Under the pieces are notes generated by a model that worked only from the letters and a program-made list of their open reading frames with translations, was not told the DNA's origin and did no database searches. Both the position numbers and the translations under genes were made by a program. Positions 1 to 8,669 of a DNA stretch of 64,000 nt are shown in pieces. Each line of letters opens with the position of its first letter. The stretch's first letter is position 1. The DNA comes from Prolixibacteraceae bacterium (lineage in GTDB: Bacteria > Bacteroidota > Bacteroidia > Bacteroidales > Prolixibacteraceae): assembly GCA_028683385.1 (NCBI GenBank), contig JAQUIJ010000009.1, positions 124,001 to 188,000 on the forward strand, in the 5' to 3' direction.

Positions 1-1
1 T

Positions 2-85
2 TTCGGAATTGAATCCGGCGATGGTTTTTACAAATACGATGAGAATGGGAACCGAGTAATACAACCGAATAATCAACGGTGTTAA
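2..85 (+). CDS. 3' end of an unidentified gene (partial)
   Basis: A frame is open from the left edge to a TAA at 83-85 and encodes 27 residues ending in PNNQRC. The stretch contains GDGFYKYDENGNRV, which looks like ordinary soluble-protein sequence. A competing frame from base 3 stops at 57-59 and looks less protein-like. The 126 bases between this stop and ackA hold no other gene. Too little is present to name a family. Confidence 0.4.
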   Translation, partial: FGIESGDGFYKYDENGNRVIQPNNQRC

Positions 86-211
86 TTCTCAATGGATTGA
101 AAAATAAATAGAAATAGAATGAAACAAGTCATGCATAAATAGCTCATAGGTAAGAGTATGGATATGCCTTGACGAGTTTAATCTGGCAAGTAAAAAACAA
201 ATTAGATACAC

Positions 212-1420
212 ATGAAGATTCTGGTTTTAAACTGCGGAAGTAGTTCAATCAAATATCAGCTATTCTCAATGACCGACCGGGTGGTAATCGCCAAAGGTGG
301 TGTTGAAAAACTGGGGATGAAAGGCAGCTTTTTGAAGCATGTCCGTCAGGATGGTCAGGTAGTCGTTTTCGAAGGTGAAATTTTAGATCACAAAATAGGT
401 GTTGAGTATATATTAGGGATTTTAACCAGCGAAAAACACGGTTGTTTGAAAAGCCTTGAAGAATTGGATGCTGTTGGTCATCGTGTCGTTCATGGTGGCG
501 AGCTTTTTAATTCGAGCGTTCTTTTAACCGACGACGTACTTGCAGAAGTAACCAAATGCATCGATATCGCACCGCTTCATAATCCGCCCAACCTGAAAGG
601 CATCAAGGCGATGGAAGAGTTGATCCCCGGAATTCCACAGGTTGGAGTTTTCGATACCGCTTTCCACCAGACTATGGAGCCCAAAGCATATATGTATGGA
701 ATTCCTTATCCACTCTACAAAAAATATGGGATTCGTCGTTATGGATTCCACGGAACAAGTCACCGTTATGTAACTAAACGTGCTTGCGAATTGCTTGGAG
801 TTGATTACAATACCCAGAAAATTATTTCATGCCATTTAGGCAACGGAGCTTCTGTTGCTGCAATAAAGAATGGGAAATCGATTGATACGTCGATGGGATT
901 TACGCCAGTCGAAGGTTTGGTAATGGGAACCCGTAGCGGAGATTTAGATGTTGGTGTTGTGCTTTACATCATGGAAAAAGAGGAAATCGGAATAAAATCG
1001 GCCAATACTTTGTTTAATAAACATGCGGGGATGCTTGGTGTCACCGGAATTTCGTCGGATATGCGCGAAATTGAAATGGCAAGAGACAAGGGAGATGAAA
1101 GAGCAGCTCTTGCACTCGAAATGTACGATTACAAGGTGAAAAAATACATTGGCTCATATATTGCAGCCATGGGAGGACTTGATATTTTGATTATGACCGG
1201 AGGAATTGGCGAAAATGCTGATACAACCCGCGAAGGTGTGTTGAGTGATCTGGATTTTTTGGGGATTTCTTTGGATCATCAGAAAAACAAAGGTTTCAGG
1301 AAAGAAGGGGTTATAAGTACTCCTGAATCAAAAGTAAAGGTTATCGTTGTACCTACCGATGAAGAATTGATGATTGCTTTAGATACTGAACAAATTGTTG
1401 TAAGTCGAAATAAATTGTAA
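212..1420 (+). CDS. ackA: acetate kinase
   Basis: Catalyses reversible phosphoryl transfer between acetyl phosphate and ADP, giving ATP and acetate during fermentation; cytoplasmic. The 402-residue length is normal. Family signatures are all present: NCGSSSIKY at the N-terminus, GHRVVHGG, FDTAFHQTM, GFHGTSHRYV, HLGNGAS, the MGTRSGD loop and GGIGENA near the C-terminus. The ATG at 212 gives the expected N-terminus directly. No phosphotransacetylase (pta) gene sits beside it; the next genes are ptb and buk, separated by a strong terminator, so ackA is probably the end of its own unit, perhaps with pta upstream of the window. Butyrate kinase is a homologue, but the residues here are those of classical AckA. 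Confidence 0.97.
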   Translation: MKILVLNCGSSSIKYQLFSMTDRVVIAKGGVEKLGMKGSFLKHVRQDGQVVVFEGEILDHKIGVEYILGILTSEKHGCLKSLEELDAVGHRVVHGGELFNSSVLLTDDVLAEVTKCIDIAPLHNPPNLKGIKAMEELIPGIPQVGVFDTAFHQTMEPKAYMYGIPYPLYKKYGIRRYGFHGTSHRYVTKRACELLGVDYNTQKIISCHLGNGASVAAIKNGKSIDTSMGFTPVEGLVMGTRSGDLDVGVVLYIMEKEEIGIKSANTLFNKHAGMLGVTGISSDMREIEMARDKGDERAALALEMYDYKVKKYIGSYIAAMGGLDILIMTGGIGENADTTREGVLSDLDFLGISLDHQKNKGFRKEGVISTPESKVKVIVVPTDEELMIALDTEQIVVSRNKL

Positions 1421-1480
1421 GCAATATAGACAGCCTGAAGTAAAGATTATAAGTTGGCTTCTTTTCTTATGAAGATATTG

Positions 1481-1520
1481 AAACGTCCGGTGTTAAATAA
1501 CATCGGACGTTTTATTTTAC
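1481..1520 (+). terminator. intrinsic terminator after ackA
   Basis: AAACGTCCGGTG (1481-1492) can pair with CATCGGACGTTT (1501-1512), with one G-U wobble and an 8-base loop, followed by TTATTTT. It separates ackA from ptb. Confidence 0.85.
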
Positions 1521-1580
1521 AGCGGTTTAAAAACATTTTAGTTGATGATGTTTGTTACGTATTAATCAGGCCCGAAATGA

Positions 1581-1588
1581 TAATTTTG
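1581..1588 (+). promoter_or_regulatory. candidate -7 box upstream of ptb-buk
   Basis: TAATTTTG matches the Bacteroidota -7 consensus TAnnTTTG exactly and lies downstream of the ackA terminator and upstream of ptb. No well-spaced -33 TTG is evident, so the call rests on the -7 box and position. Confidence 0.4.
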
Positions 1589-1700
1589 TGTTTATAAATT
1601 ACTTCGGATGAAATGAGCATGATTCATGGAAATATAAACAGAAATGAATATTTTCTATCATGCGAATTACATTCGACAATTAAAAACAAATAATATACGA

Positions 1701-2603
1701 ATGAAACTTGAACGCTTAGCTGATTTATTCGTTTATACTAAATCGCTCCGGAAACGGACTCTGGTTGCTGTAAATGCAGTTGATTTACATACACTTGAGG
1801 CCATTTCTGAAGCCATTAAACTTGGAATTGTTTCGGGCGTGGTAACCGGGAACCGTGACGAGATTATCAAATTATGTAATGCACATGAGATTGATCACCA
1901 ATCATTCCAAATCATTCATGCCGAAACCGAAGAAGATGCAGCAATGCTTGCGATTAATCAGGTGAAGCAGATTTCAGGTAGTATTTTAATGAAAGGCTTA
2001 ATCAGTAGCGATAAATTTATGAGGGCTATTCTCAATAAGGAAGCCGGATTATTGCCTTCAGGAAATATTCTAAGCCATGTTTCGGTGATTGATAATCCGA
2101 ATTATCACAAGTTGCTAATTGTTAGCGATGTGGCTATTATTCCATATCCTACCATTCCGCAAAAAATAGGCATGGTTCAGTATTTGACAAAAATGGCTGT
2201 CGATTTGGGAATTACCCATCCAAAAGTAGCTCTAATTGCTCCAACCGAGCAGGTTTTATCTTCGCTGGTTTCGTGTACCGATGCTGTTGAAGTGATGAAA
2301 GCTGCTGAAGATGGTCGGTTTAAGCCAGGAGTAGTTTTTGGTCCAATGGCATTGGATGTGGCGATTGATCTGGAGTCGGCTCAAATTAAAGGTATTTCTT
2401 CAGAAGTGGCCGGAGACGCCGATTGCTTGCTATTCCCCAATATCGATGCAGGAAATGTTTTCTATAAGACGAATACTAAACTGTGTTATGCCGATCAGGC
2501 GGCAGTGGTGATGGGCGCCAATGTGCCTGTTGTGTTGTCTTCAAGAGGCGACAGCATACAAACAAAACTGAACTCAATTGCTCTTGCAGCGTTATTAAGT
2601 TAA
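1701..2603 (+). CDS. ptb: phosphate butyryltransferase
   Basis: Interconverts butyryl-CoA and butyryl phosphate (with some range for related acyl groups); cytoplasmic. The protein belongs to the phosphate acetyl/butyryl transferase family: an N-terminal region with GVVTGN, then KGLISSDKFMRAIL near residue 100, a SHVSV segment, and the C-terminal GDADCLLFPNIDAGN motif typical of Ptb/Pta catalytic domains. The frame extends upstream to an ATG at 1644, but the 19 extra residues are basic and unlike the family; starting at 1701 (MKLERLADL) gives the usual 300 residues. It is followed after 12 bases by butyrate kinase, so the pair forms the terminal energy-conserving steps of butyrate, or possibly branched-chain acid, fermentation. 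Which acyl-CoA is used in vivo cannot be read from the sequence. Confidence 0.9.
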   Translation: MKLERLADLFVYTKSLRKRTLVAVNAVDLHTLEAISEAIKLGIVSGVVTGNRDEIIKLCNAHEIDHQSFQIIHAETEEDAAMLAINQVKQISGSILMKGLISSDKFMRAILNKEAGLLPSGNILSHVSVIDNPNYHKLLIVSDVAIIPYPTIPQKIGMVQYLTKMAVDLGITHPKVALIAPTEQVLSSLVSCTDAVEVMKAAEDGRFKPGVVFGPMALDVAIDLESAQIKGISSEVAGDADCLLFPNIDAGNVFYKTNTKLCYADQAAVVMGANVPVVLSSRGDSIQTKLNSIALAALLS

Positions 2604-2615
2604 TTTATCCAATTC

Positions 2616-3695
2616 ATGAGCGATATTCGAATTCTGGCTATTAATCCCGGTTCAACGTCAACCAAGTTTGCCGTTTATTTTGAAGGAGAATGCAAGTTGA
2701 AAAAAACCTTGCGCCACTCCATCGAAGAATTATCGCTCTATGAAAATATCATCGATCAGTTTGAATTCAGGAAAGGCCTGATTATCGATTCGCTGGTTGA
2801 GGAAGGATTTGATGTAGATAAGATCAAGTATGTTATTGGCCGGGGTGGATTGACTTATTCTTTGAAATCGGGTGTTTACCTTGTCAATAATCGGATGCTG
2901 GAACATGCGCGAGCCGGAATTTACGGACAGCATGCCAGTAATTTGGGGCCACTTATCGCCGATTATATTGCACTTCAGATTCCGGGAGCTCATGCATATG
3001 TGGCCGACCCTGTTGTTGTTGATGAGCTTGACGAAATTGCCCGCTTCTCTGGCCATCCACTTTTAGAACGACGTTCGATTTTTCATGCACTGAACCAGAA
3101 AGCAACAGCCCGGCTTCATGCAAAAAAAATAGGACGCAAATATGAAAAGCTAAACCTGATTGTAGCACATTTGGGTGGAGGAATTTCGGTTGGTGCGCAT
3201 TGCAAAGGAAAGGTAATTGATGTGAACAATGCATTGGACGGTGAAGGCCCGTTCAGTCCCGAACGTAGCGGAACCTTGCCCGCCGGACAGTTGATTGATT
3301 TATGCTTCAGTAAAAAATACCAGAAAGATGAGATCCGCCGCATGGTGATTGGCGAAGGTGGGTACGTGGCCTACCTGGGAACCAATGATGCTATGGAAGT
3401 CGAAAAACGTGCTGCTGATGGCGAAGAATTGGCCATTAAAATACAGGATGCGCTTGGTTATCAGGTAGCGAAGGCCATTGGTGAAATGGCCGTAGTGTTG
3501 AATGGTTATGTCGACGCCATATTACTCACCGGTGGTTTGGCATACAGTAAATACCTTACCCGATTTATTACTTCGAAAGTCGAATTCATCTCCGAAGTTC
3601 ATGTTTATCCGGGCGAAGACGAATTGGAAGCATTGGCATTAAATGCTTTGCGAGTGGCCACTGGCGAAATTGAACCGCTCGATTATCCGAATTAA
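2616..3695 (+). CDS. buk: butyrate kinase
   Basis: Converts butyryl phosphate and ADP to butyrate and ATP. It is 359 residues, standard for the family, with the ASKHA-fold phosphate-1 motif LAINPGSTSTKFAVY at the N-terminus, GRGGL, the HLGGGISVGAH motif in the middle and the C-terminal LTGGLAYS adenosine-binding motif. It lies 12 bases after ptb and presumably shares its transcript. It is distinct from ackA 1.2 kb upstream, which has the acetate-kinase signatures. Some homologues prefer isobutyrate or branched-chain acids; that alternative stays open. Confidence 0.95.
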   Translation: MSDIRILAINPGSTSTKFAVYFEGECKLKKTLRHSIEELSLYENIIDQFEFRKGLIIDSLVEEGFDVDKIKYVIGRGGLTYSLKSGVYLVNNRMLEHARAGIYGQHASNLGPLIADYIALQIPGAHAYVADPVVVDELDEIARFSGHPLLERRSIFHALNQKATARLHAKKIGRKYEKLNLIVAHLGGGISVGAHCKGKVIDVNNALDGEGPFSPERSGTLPAGQLIDLCFSKKYQKDEIRRMVIGEGGYVAYLGTNDAMEVEKRAADGEELAIKIQDALGYQVAKAIGEMAVVLNGYVDAILLTGGLAYSKYLTRFITSKVEFISEVHVYPGEDELEALALNALRVATGEIEPLDYPN

Positions 3696-3723
3696 GTGTT
3701 AACCTACATTTTTCAGTGATTCG

Positions 3724-3758
3724 TTTGGGCTAATTTCGATGTAAAGATTTTATCTTTA
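3724..3758 (+). promoter_or_regulatory. weak promoter candidate for the CE15 gene
   Basis: TTTG at 3724-3727 and TATCTTTA at 3751-3758 (seven of eight positions of TAnnTTTG) lie 27 bases before the start codon. The 23-base spacing is at the long end for Bacteroidota promoters. Confidence 0.3.
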
Positions 3759-3785
3759 TGAATTGAAACTTCAAACCACTAAACC

Positions 3786-5057
3786 ATGAAATGTATTGCA
3801 TTTTTTGTTTTTCTCTCCTTGCTGATTTTTAAGGATGCCCCGGCTCAACAACCGAATGTGATTTATGATGAGGCGAATGTTCCGGAATATAAACTTCCCG
3901 ATGTTTTAACCCGGTTTAATGGTAGTAAGGTGAAATTGGCCAAAGTTTGGTATAAAAAGCAACGTCCGGAGATTTTGAAGAAATTTACAGAAGAGGTTTA
4001 CGGAAAGGTTCCCGGGAAATTAGAAATATCGGATGTGAAAGTCTGGGAAACATCAAATGATGCCATAAATGGTTTAGCCATCCGCAAGCAATTATCCTTG
4101 TTTTTCAAAAAAAACGACCGGAATCTGGAGGTAAATGTATTGATGTATTTGCCCAAATCACAACGAAAAGCGCCGGTTTTTCTGGCGTATAATTTCTCCG
4201 GAAATCATACCGTTTATAGCGATCCAAATATTCGGTTAACCGAATCTTGGGTCAATGATAATCCTTCTGTTGGAATCATCAATAATCGCGTGACTGAGCA
4301 ATCACGGGGGAGCGACTCGGATAGTTGGGCAGTCGAAAATATTATTAAAGCCGGGTACGGTTTAGTAACTGTGTATTACGGTGACATTGACCCTGACAGA
4401 AATGATTTTTCGGATGGAATCGAGCCGTTTTTTTACCAGCCGAATCAAACTCACCCGAAATATGACGAGTGGGGCTCTATAGCAGCCTGGGCCTGGGGAT
4501 TATCTCGGGTGATGGATTATTTGGAGAAGGATGAGCAAGTTAATTTTCAAAAGGTAGCTGTTTTAGGCCATTCCAGGTTAGGCAAAACGGCCTTGTGGGC
4601 TGGCGCTAACGATCAGCGGTTTGCGATGGTTATTTCAAACGAATCGGGTTGTGGTGGAGCAGCGCTTTCGATGCGTAAATTTGGTGAAACCGTTCAGATT
4701 ATTAATAATCATTTTCCTCACTGGTTTTGTGGAAATTTCAAGAAATACAGTGATAATGAATCTGAATTGCCGGTTGATCAACACATGCTTTTAGCTTTAA
4801 TTGCACCACGACCTCTGTATGTGGCCAGTGCCGAAGGCGACAAATGGTCGGACCCGAGAGGCGAATTTTTATCAGCTAAATATGCTTCAGCAGTGTATAA
4901 ACTACTTGGTACGGAAGGGTTGCCGGTTCAGGAAATGCCTGAAGTTGACCATCCGGTGATGGGCACAATTGGTTACCATATCCGCTCCGGAAAACATGAT
5001 TTGACTTTGTACGACTGGACGCAGTATATCAAGTTTGCCGATAAGTTCTTTAAGTAA
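3786..5057 (+). CDS. exported CE15-family esterase (glucuronoyl esterase-like)
   Basis: Likely cleaves ester links on glucuronic acid side chains of plant polysaccharides, as known for carbohydrate esterase family 15. A signal peptide ends near residue 20 (FKDAPAQQ). The alpha/beta-hydrolase nucleophile is Ser263 in the CE15-type motif GHSRLGK; Glu286 (NESGCGG) and His404 (GYHIRSGKHDL) sit where the other members of the triad are expected in bacterial CE15 enzymes. The RPEILKKFTEEVYGKVPG segment near residues 60-77 is also typical. It precedes rhamnulokinase by about 160 bases; the pairing suggests a plant or algal cell-wall diet but not one transcript. Some relatives are annotated acetylxylan esterases, so the exact ester is uncertain. 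Confidence 0.85.
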   Translation: MKCIAFFVFLSLLIFKDAPAQQPNVIYDEANVPEYKLPDVLTRFNGSKVKLAKVWYKKQRPEILKKFTEEVYGKVPGKLEISDVKVWETSNDAINGLAIRKQLSLFFKKNDRNLEVNVLMYLPKSQRKAPVFLAYNFSGNHTVYSDPNIRLTESWVNDNPSVGIINNRVTEQSRGSDSDSWAVENIIKAGYGLVTVYYGDIDPDRNDFSDGIEPFFYQPNQTHPKYDEWGSIAAWAWGLSRVMDYLEKDEQVNFQKVAVLGHSRLGKTALWAGANDQRFAMVISNESGCGGAALSMRKFGETVQIINNHFPHWFCGNFKKYSDNESELPVDQHMLLALIAPRPLYVASAEGDKWSDPRGEFLSAKYASAVYKLLGTEGLPVQEMPEVDHPVMGTIGYHIRSGKHDLTLYDWTQYIKFADKFFK

Positions 5058-5088
5058 CTGAAGGATTGAATTACTGAAGGATTGAATT
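5057..5088 (+). repeat. 16-bp tandem duplication in intergenic DNA
   Basis: ACTGAAGGATTGAATT occurs twice head to tail (5057-5072 and 5073-5088), starting inside the CE15 stop codon. It is followed by a degenerate ACTTTAGGCACTCCAAACTTTAG tract (to about 5130; here given only as pattern). The 12-mer ACTCCAAACTTT of that tract (5103-5114) recurs inside the helicase gene at 32788-32799. Confidence 0.8.
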
Positions 5089-5214
5089 TTTAAACTTTAG
5101 GCACTCCAAACTTTAGTTCACTTTAGACACTTTTTTTGTTTTCAGGATAGTACAGGATTCCATTTGCTGCAAAATTGAGTTTCTTTGTTTGTAACCTTAT
5201 TAAGATTCTAATTC

Positions 5215-6690
5215 ATGAATAAAAAATACTTTTTAGCTTTCGATCTGGGAGCTTCAAGCGGACGTGCCATTCTAGGAACTTTAATTAATGATACACTCGA
5301 ATTGACTGAAATTCATCGGTTTTCCAACCAGATGCAGTTGATTAACGGGCATTATTTCTGGAATATTTTCAGCTTATTCAATGAATTGAAAGCCGGACTG
5401 AAGAAGTGTGTCAAAGAGTACGGAATCCAGCCAGAATCCATTGGGGTTGATACCTGGGGCGTCGATTTTGTGCATCTGAACAGGGAAGGTTTAATTATTT
5501 CACTTCCTTTTGCTTACCGCGATTCGCGTACCAATACCTCGATGGACGATTTGTTTCAGATCGTTCCGCAGGAAGAAGTTTATGCACAGACCGGAATTCA
5601 GTTTATGCAATTCAATAGCCTGTTTCAGTTGTTCTCGATGGTAAAAGACCAATCGTCGCTGTTGGAGATTACCGATTCTATTTTGTTTATGCCTGATGCG
5701 CTGAATTATTTGTTTTCAGGAGTAAAGAAGAGCGAATTTTCGATTGCCAGTACCAGCCAGATGATTGTTCCGGGGAAATGCGAATGGAATTACGGGTTGA
5801 TCGAAAAAGTTGGGATTCCGAAACAAATTCTTCAGGAGATTATTCTACCAGGAACTATTCTTGGAAATATCACCAATGAAGTAGCCAATGAAACTGGCAG
5901 CAAATCGGTTCCGGTTATTGCTGTTGCCGGACACGATACCGCCTCAGCCATCGTTTCTACTCCTTGTTCGGAGACTAATTTTTCATACATCAGTTCAGGT
6001 ACCTGGTCGCTTATGGGAATCGAATGCCCGAAACCTCACATTTCAGCACAAACTCACCAGCTCAATTTCACCAACGAGGGTGGGGTAAATGGTACAACCC
6101 GTTTCCTGAAAAACATTATGGGTATGTGGCTTATTCAGGAAGTTCAGCGCATTTGGGAGGCCGAGGGAATGAAATACACATGGCCCGCGATGGTTGAACT
6201 GGCCCGGAGAGCAGAACCATTTCAATTCCTGATTAATCCGGATGACAGCATGTTTTTGAATCCACGAGATATGACTCAGGCTATACGCGATTTTTGCTAT
6301 CAAACGGCACAGGGAACACCGCAAAATCATGGCGAAGTTATTCGCTGTATTTACGATAGTTTAGCGCTGAAATACCGTTTTACGCTGGAACAAATCCGCG
6401 ATGTTTCCGATCAGCCGATTGAAGTGATTCATATCATTGGTGGTGGAGCCAATAACCATTTCCTGAACCAGCTAACTGCCGATGCGACTGGGCTGGATGT
6501 TGTTGCTGGTCCTACCGAAGCAACAGCGATCGGGAATATCATGATTCAGGCGAAAGCATTGGGTTACGTTGGTTCTTTAACTGAGATTCGTCAAATTATT
6601 GCCAATTCGAGCGAATTGGTACGATTTATTCCTTCGGGTGAACTGGATTGGGATGAAGCCTATAACCGGTATCTGAGGATAACTCTGTAA
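5215..6690 (+). CDS. rhaB: rhamnulokinase
   Basis: Phosphorylates L-rhamnulose to L-rhamnulose 1-phosphate in rhamnose catabolism; cytoplasmic FGGY-family sugar kinase. It is 491 residues, matching known RhaB. Visible landmarks are the N-terminal AFDLGASSGRAILG phosphate loop, GVDTWGVDFV, the AVAGHDTASAI catalytic region, YISSGTWSLMGIE and the C-terminal HIIGGGANNHFLNQ and GPTEATAIGNI motifs. The rest of a rhamnose pathway (isomerase, aldolase, permease) is not in this window: the downstream genes are convergent and unrelated, so rhaB is either isolated or co-regulated at a distance. Rhamnose may come from pectin or ulvan-like substrates. Confidence 0.95.
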   Translation: MNKKYFLAFDLGASSGRAILGTLINDTLELTEIHRFSNQMQLINGHYFWNIFSLFNELKAGLKKCVKEYGIQPESIGVDTWGVDFVHLNREGLIISLPFAYRDSRTNTSMDDLFQIVPQEEVYAQTGIQFMQFNSLFQLFSMVKDQSSLLEITDSILFMPDALNYLFSGVKKSEFSIASTSQMIVPGKCEWNYGLIEKVGIPKQILQEIILPGTILGNITNEVANETGSKSVPVIAVAGHDTASAIVSTPCSETNFSYISSGTWSLMGIECPKPHISAQTHQLNFTNEGGVNGTTRFLKNIMGMWLIQEVQRIWEAEGMKYTWPAMVELARRAEPFQFLINPDDSMFLNPRDMTQAIRDFCYQTAQGTPQNHGEVIRCIYDSLALKYRFTLEQIRDVSDQPIEVIHIIGGGANNHFLNQLTADATGLDVVAGPTEATAIGNIMIQAKALGYVGSLTEIRQIIANSSELVRFIPSGELDWDEAYNRYLRITL

Positions 6691-6712
6691 TTCAGCTTTG
6701 AGAAAACTCCAT

Positions 6713-6747
6713 AAAAAAAACCTTGTCGCAAAACGACAAGGTTTTTT
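6713..6747. terminator. bidirectional terminator between rhaB and floA
   Basis: CCTTGTCG (6721-6728) and CGACAAGG (6734-6741) form a perfect 8-bp stem with a CAAAA loop, flanked by eight A on the left and six T on the right, so it can end transcription from both convergent genes. Confidence 0.92.
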
Positions 6748-6756
6748 GAGAGGTAT

Positions 6757-6776
6757 GGACAGGACATGTCCTGTCC
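6757..6776. repeat. perfect 20-bp palindrome beside the floA stop codon
   Basis: GGACAGGACATGTCCTGTCC is its own reverse complement. It begins 9 bases after the bidirectional terminator and ends 3 bases from the floA stop codon (6780-6782). It contains no T tract and is not needed for termination; it could be a dispersed palindromic repeat or a protein site. Confidence 0.75.
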
Positions 6777-6779
6777 GCA

Positions 6780-7766
6780 CTATTTCTTCTTCTTGTTTTG
6801 TTCCTCCGCTGAAATGGATTCACGCATGGAAGTGTCGGCCATGATGTTTTTGTATTTCATGTAATCCATGATTCCCAGGTTTCCACTCCGGAAGGCTTCA
6901 GCGATAGCCATTGGGATTTGAGCCTCGGCATCGATAACCTTGGCACGTGCTTCCTGAGCTTTTGCTTTCATTTCCTGTTCAAGTGCAACTGCCATTGCAC
7001 GACGCTCTTCTGCTTTAGCTTGCGCAATGTTTTTATCGGCTTCAGCCTGGTCCATCTGCAATCCGGCTCCAATGTTTTTGCCGATGTCGATGTCGGCAAT
7101 GTCGATAGACAGAATTTCGAATGCAGTTCCGGCATCTAAACCTTTTCCCAAAACAACTTTCGAGATCGAATCAGGATTTTCCAATACGGCTTTGTGTGTA
7201 TGCGACGACCCAATAGACGACACAATACCTTCTCCAACACGGGCGAGAACAGTTTCTTCACCGGCACCTCCGACCAATTGTTTGATGTTGGCACGAACGG
7301 TAACCCTTGCTTTACAAATCAGTTGGATTCCGTCTTTGGCAACAGCCGCCACAGGTGGAGTATCTATTACTTTCGGATTTACCGACATTTGTACGGCCTG
7401 AAAAACATCACGTCCGGCAAGGTCAATAGCGGTAGCCATTTTAAAACTAAGCTCGATGTTGGCTTTTTGTGCCGAAACCAAGGCATGCACCACTTTTTCA
7501 ACATGTCCACCAGCTAGGTAATGGGCTTCCAGTTCATCGCGGTTAAGTACCAATCCAGCCTTTGTTCCTTCAATCATAGCACGAACGATAACTGATGGCG
7601 GTACTTTCCGAAACCGCATCAGGAAGAGCTGAATCAGTGAAATACGAACATCGGACACGAGGGCTGAAAACCACAGTCCAACTGGGACATAATACAAAAG
7701 TATGACCATGAGGATAAAAATCCCGATGATCAATCCAAATACTCCAAGACCTTGAATTTGCTCCAT
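6780..7766 (-). CDS. floA: flotillin-like protein FloA
   Basis: Scaffold of lipid-raft-like membrane domains. It is 328 residues with one N-terminal membrane segment (roughly residues 7-28, [16 protein letters not shown]), a SPFH-type domain ([17 protein letters not shown] region) and a C-terminal Ala/Glu/Lys-rich helical stretch ([20 protein letters not shown]) that forms coiled coils in the family. The start codon overlaps the nfeD stop codon by one base (TAATG), implying translational coupling. NfeD-FloA pairs are classical partners. On this strand the order is clpS, nfeD, floA. The gene ends at a bidirectional terminator shared with rhaB. Confidence 0.93.
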   Translation of the reverse strand: MEQIQGLGVFGLIIGIFILMVILLYYVPVGLWFSALVSDVRISLIQLFLMRFRKVPPSVIVRAMIEGTKAGLVLNRDELEAHYLAGGHVEKVVHALVSAQKANIELSFKMATAIDLAGRDVFQAVQMSVNPKVIDTPPVAAVAKDGIQLICKARVTVRANIKQLVGGAGEETVLARVGEGIVSSIGSSHTHKAVLENPDSISKVVLGKGLDAGTAFEILSIDIADIDIGKNIGAGLQMDQAEADKNIAQAKAEERRAMAVALEQEMKAKAQEARAKVIDAEAQIPMAIAEAFRSGNLGIMDYMKYKNIMADTSMRESISAEEQNKKKK

Positions 7767-8239
7767 TATGATATATTTAAAGGTTCAACTGTAATCAGTG
7801 ATTTTTCAATGTGAATGATTCTGACTTGTTCTCCCGGATTGACAAATGTTCCGGTTGAACGTACTTCAACGACTTCATCGTTTACTTTAATTTTCCCCAT
7901 AGGGGCTAAACGGCCGATTGTAACTCCGATATCGCCAACTTTTACTTTTTCAGGATCAATTTCGTTGGTGTGACCGGTAAGAACTGCATTAAGCACCATG
8001 GATTTGCCCGCTTTGCTTTTAAATAGCTTATAAACAAGTAACGGTGCAGCGATCAGCACAAAAGCAAGTGTCAGAAATCCTGCCAACGAGCCATAGCCTG
8101 TGAATGCCAGGTAAACACTGTAAACAAGTACAAGGAAACTTCCGACTCCGGCAACGGTTATTCCGGGCAAAATGGTGACCTCAATCAGCAATAAAACAAT
8201 ACCCAAAATAATCAGGAAAATAATGATCAGGAAGTTCAT
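7766..8239 (-). CDS. NfeD-family membrane protein
   Basis: Short (157-residue) NfeD-type protein: about three N-terminal membrane helices (residues 2-20, 25-48 and 52-70 approximately) followed by a C-terminal OB-fold domain with [20 protein letters not shown] and the usual [15 protein letters not shown] ending. It lacks the ClpP-like protease domain of long NfeD forms. Partner of the flotillin encoded immediately downstream with a one-base overlap; known to act with flotillins in membrane organisation. Nine bases separate it from clpS upstream. Confidence 0.9.
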   Translation of the reverse strand: MNFLIIIFLIILGIVLLLIEVTILPGITVAGVGSFLVLVYSVYLAFTGYGSLAGFLTLAFVLIAAPLLVYKLFKSKAGKSMVLNAVLTGHTNEIDPEKVKVGDIGVTIGRLAPMGKIKVNDEVVEVRSTGTFVNPGEQVRIIHIEKSLITVEPLNIS

Positions 8240-8248
8240 AGTTCAGGA

Positions 8249-8527
8249 TTAATCGATGGTTGCCCTGAGATCTTTTTGAACCAGAGCGTTTTTCATTGGT
8301 CTAAGATAAGAAAAACTTCCCTTCTTTACGTCGCATTTTCCTTTATAATGAACCAAAAGGGTACATTGTTCAGCCTGAATCATATCGTGTTCGCAAACAG
8401 TGATTAAGGCATCGATCACGTAATCGAACGTGTGGTAGTCGTCGTTGTGAAGAACCAAATACTTTTCTTTTTTGTCCTGAAAGTCTTGTTCTTCATCTTT
8501 TTCTTTATGTGGAGCTGTTCGTGTCAT
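8249..8527 (-). CDS. clpS: ClpS adaptor of the Clp protease
   Basis: Delivers N-degron substrates to ClpA/ClpC-ClpP. It is 92 residues, with a charged N-terminal extension (KEKDEEQDFQDKKEKY) that family members use to inhibit or engage the AAA+ unfoldase, then the conserved core VLHNDDYHTFDYVIDALI; the NDDYHTFDYV segment carries the substrate-pocket residues. Asp and Tyr positions of the pocket are intact. No clpA or clpP is nearby. It is the first gene of an apparent three-gene unit with nfeD (9-base gap) and floA, an association I do not recognise as standard. Confidence 0.92.
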   Translation of the reverse strand: MTRTAPHKEKDEEQDFQDKKEKYLVLHNDDYHTFDYVIDALITVCEHDMIQAEQCTLLVHYKGKCDVKKGSFSYLRPMKNALVQKDLRATID

Positions 8528-8669
8528 GATTTGGATATTAAATACGTTTTAATAAATTGAAAAACCTCGTACTCTGATTGCCTGTACTCGATTTCAAGTT
8601 TTGTGCTTGAAATACCCTAAAGCTAATACAATTCGTATCGTTTTTTGTTACAAGTAAATTAAAAATTCA

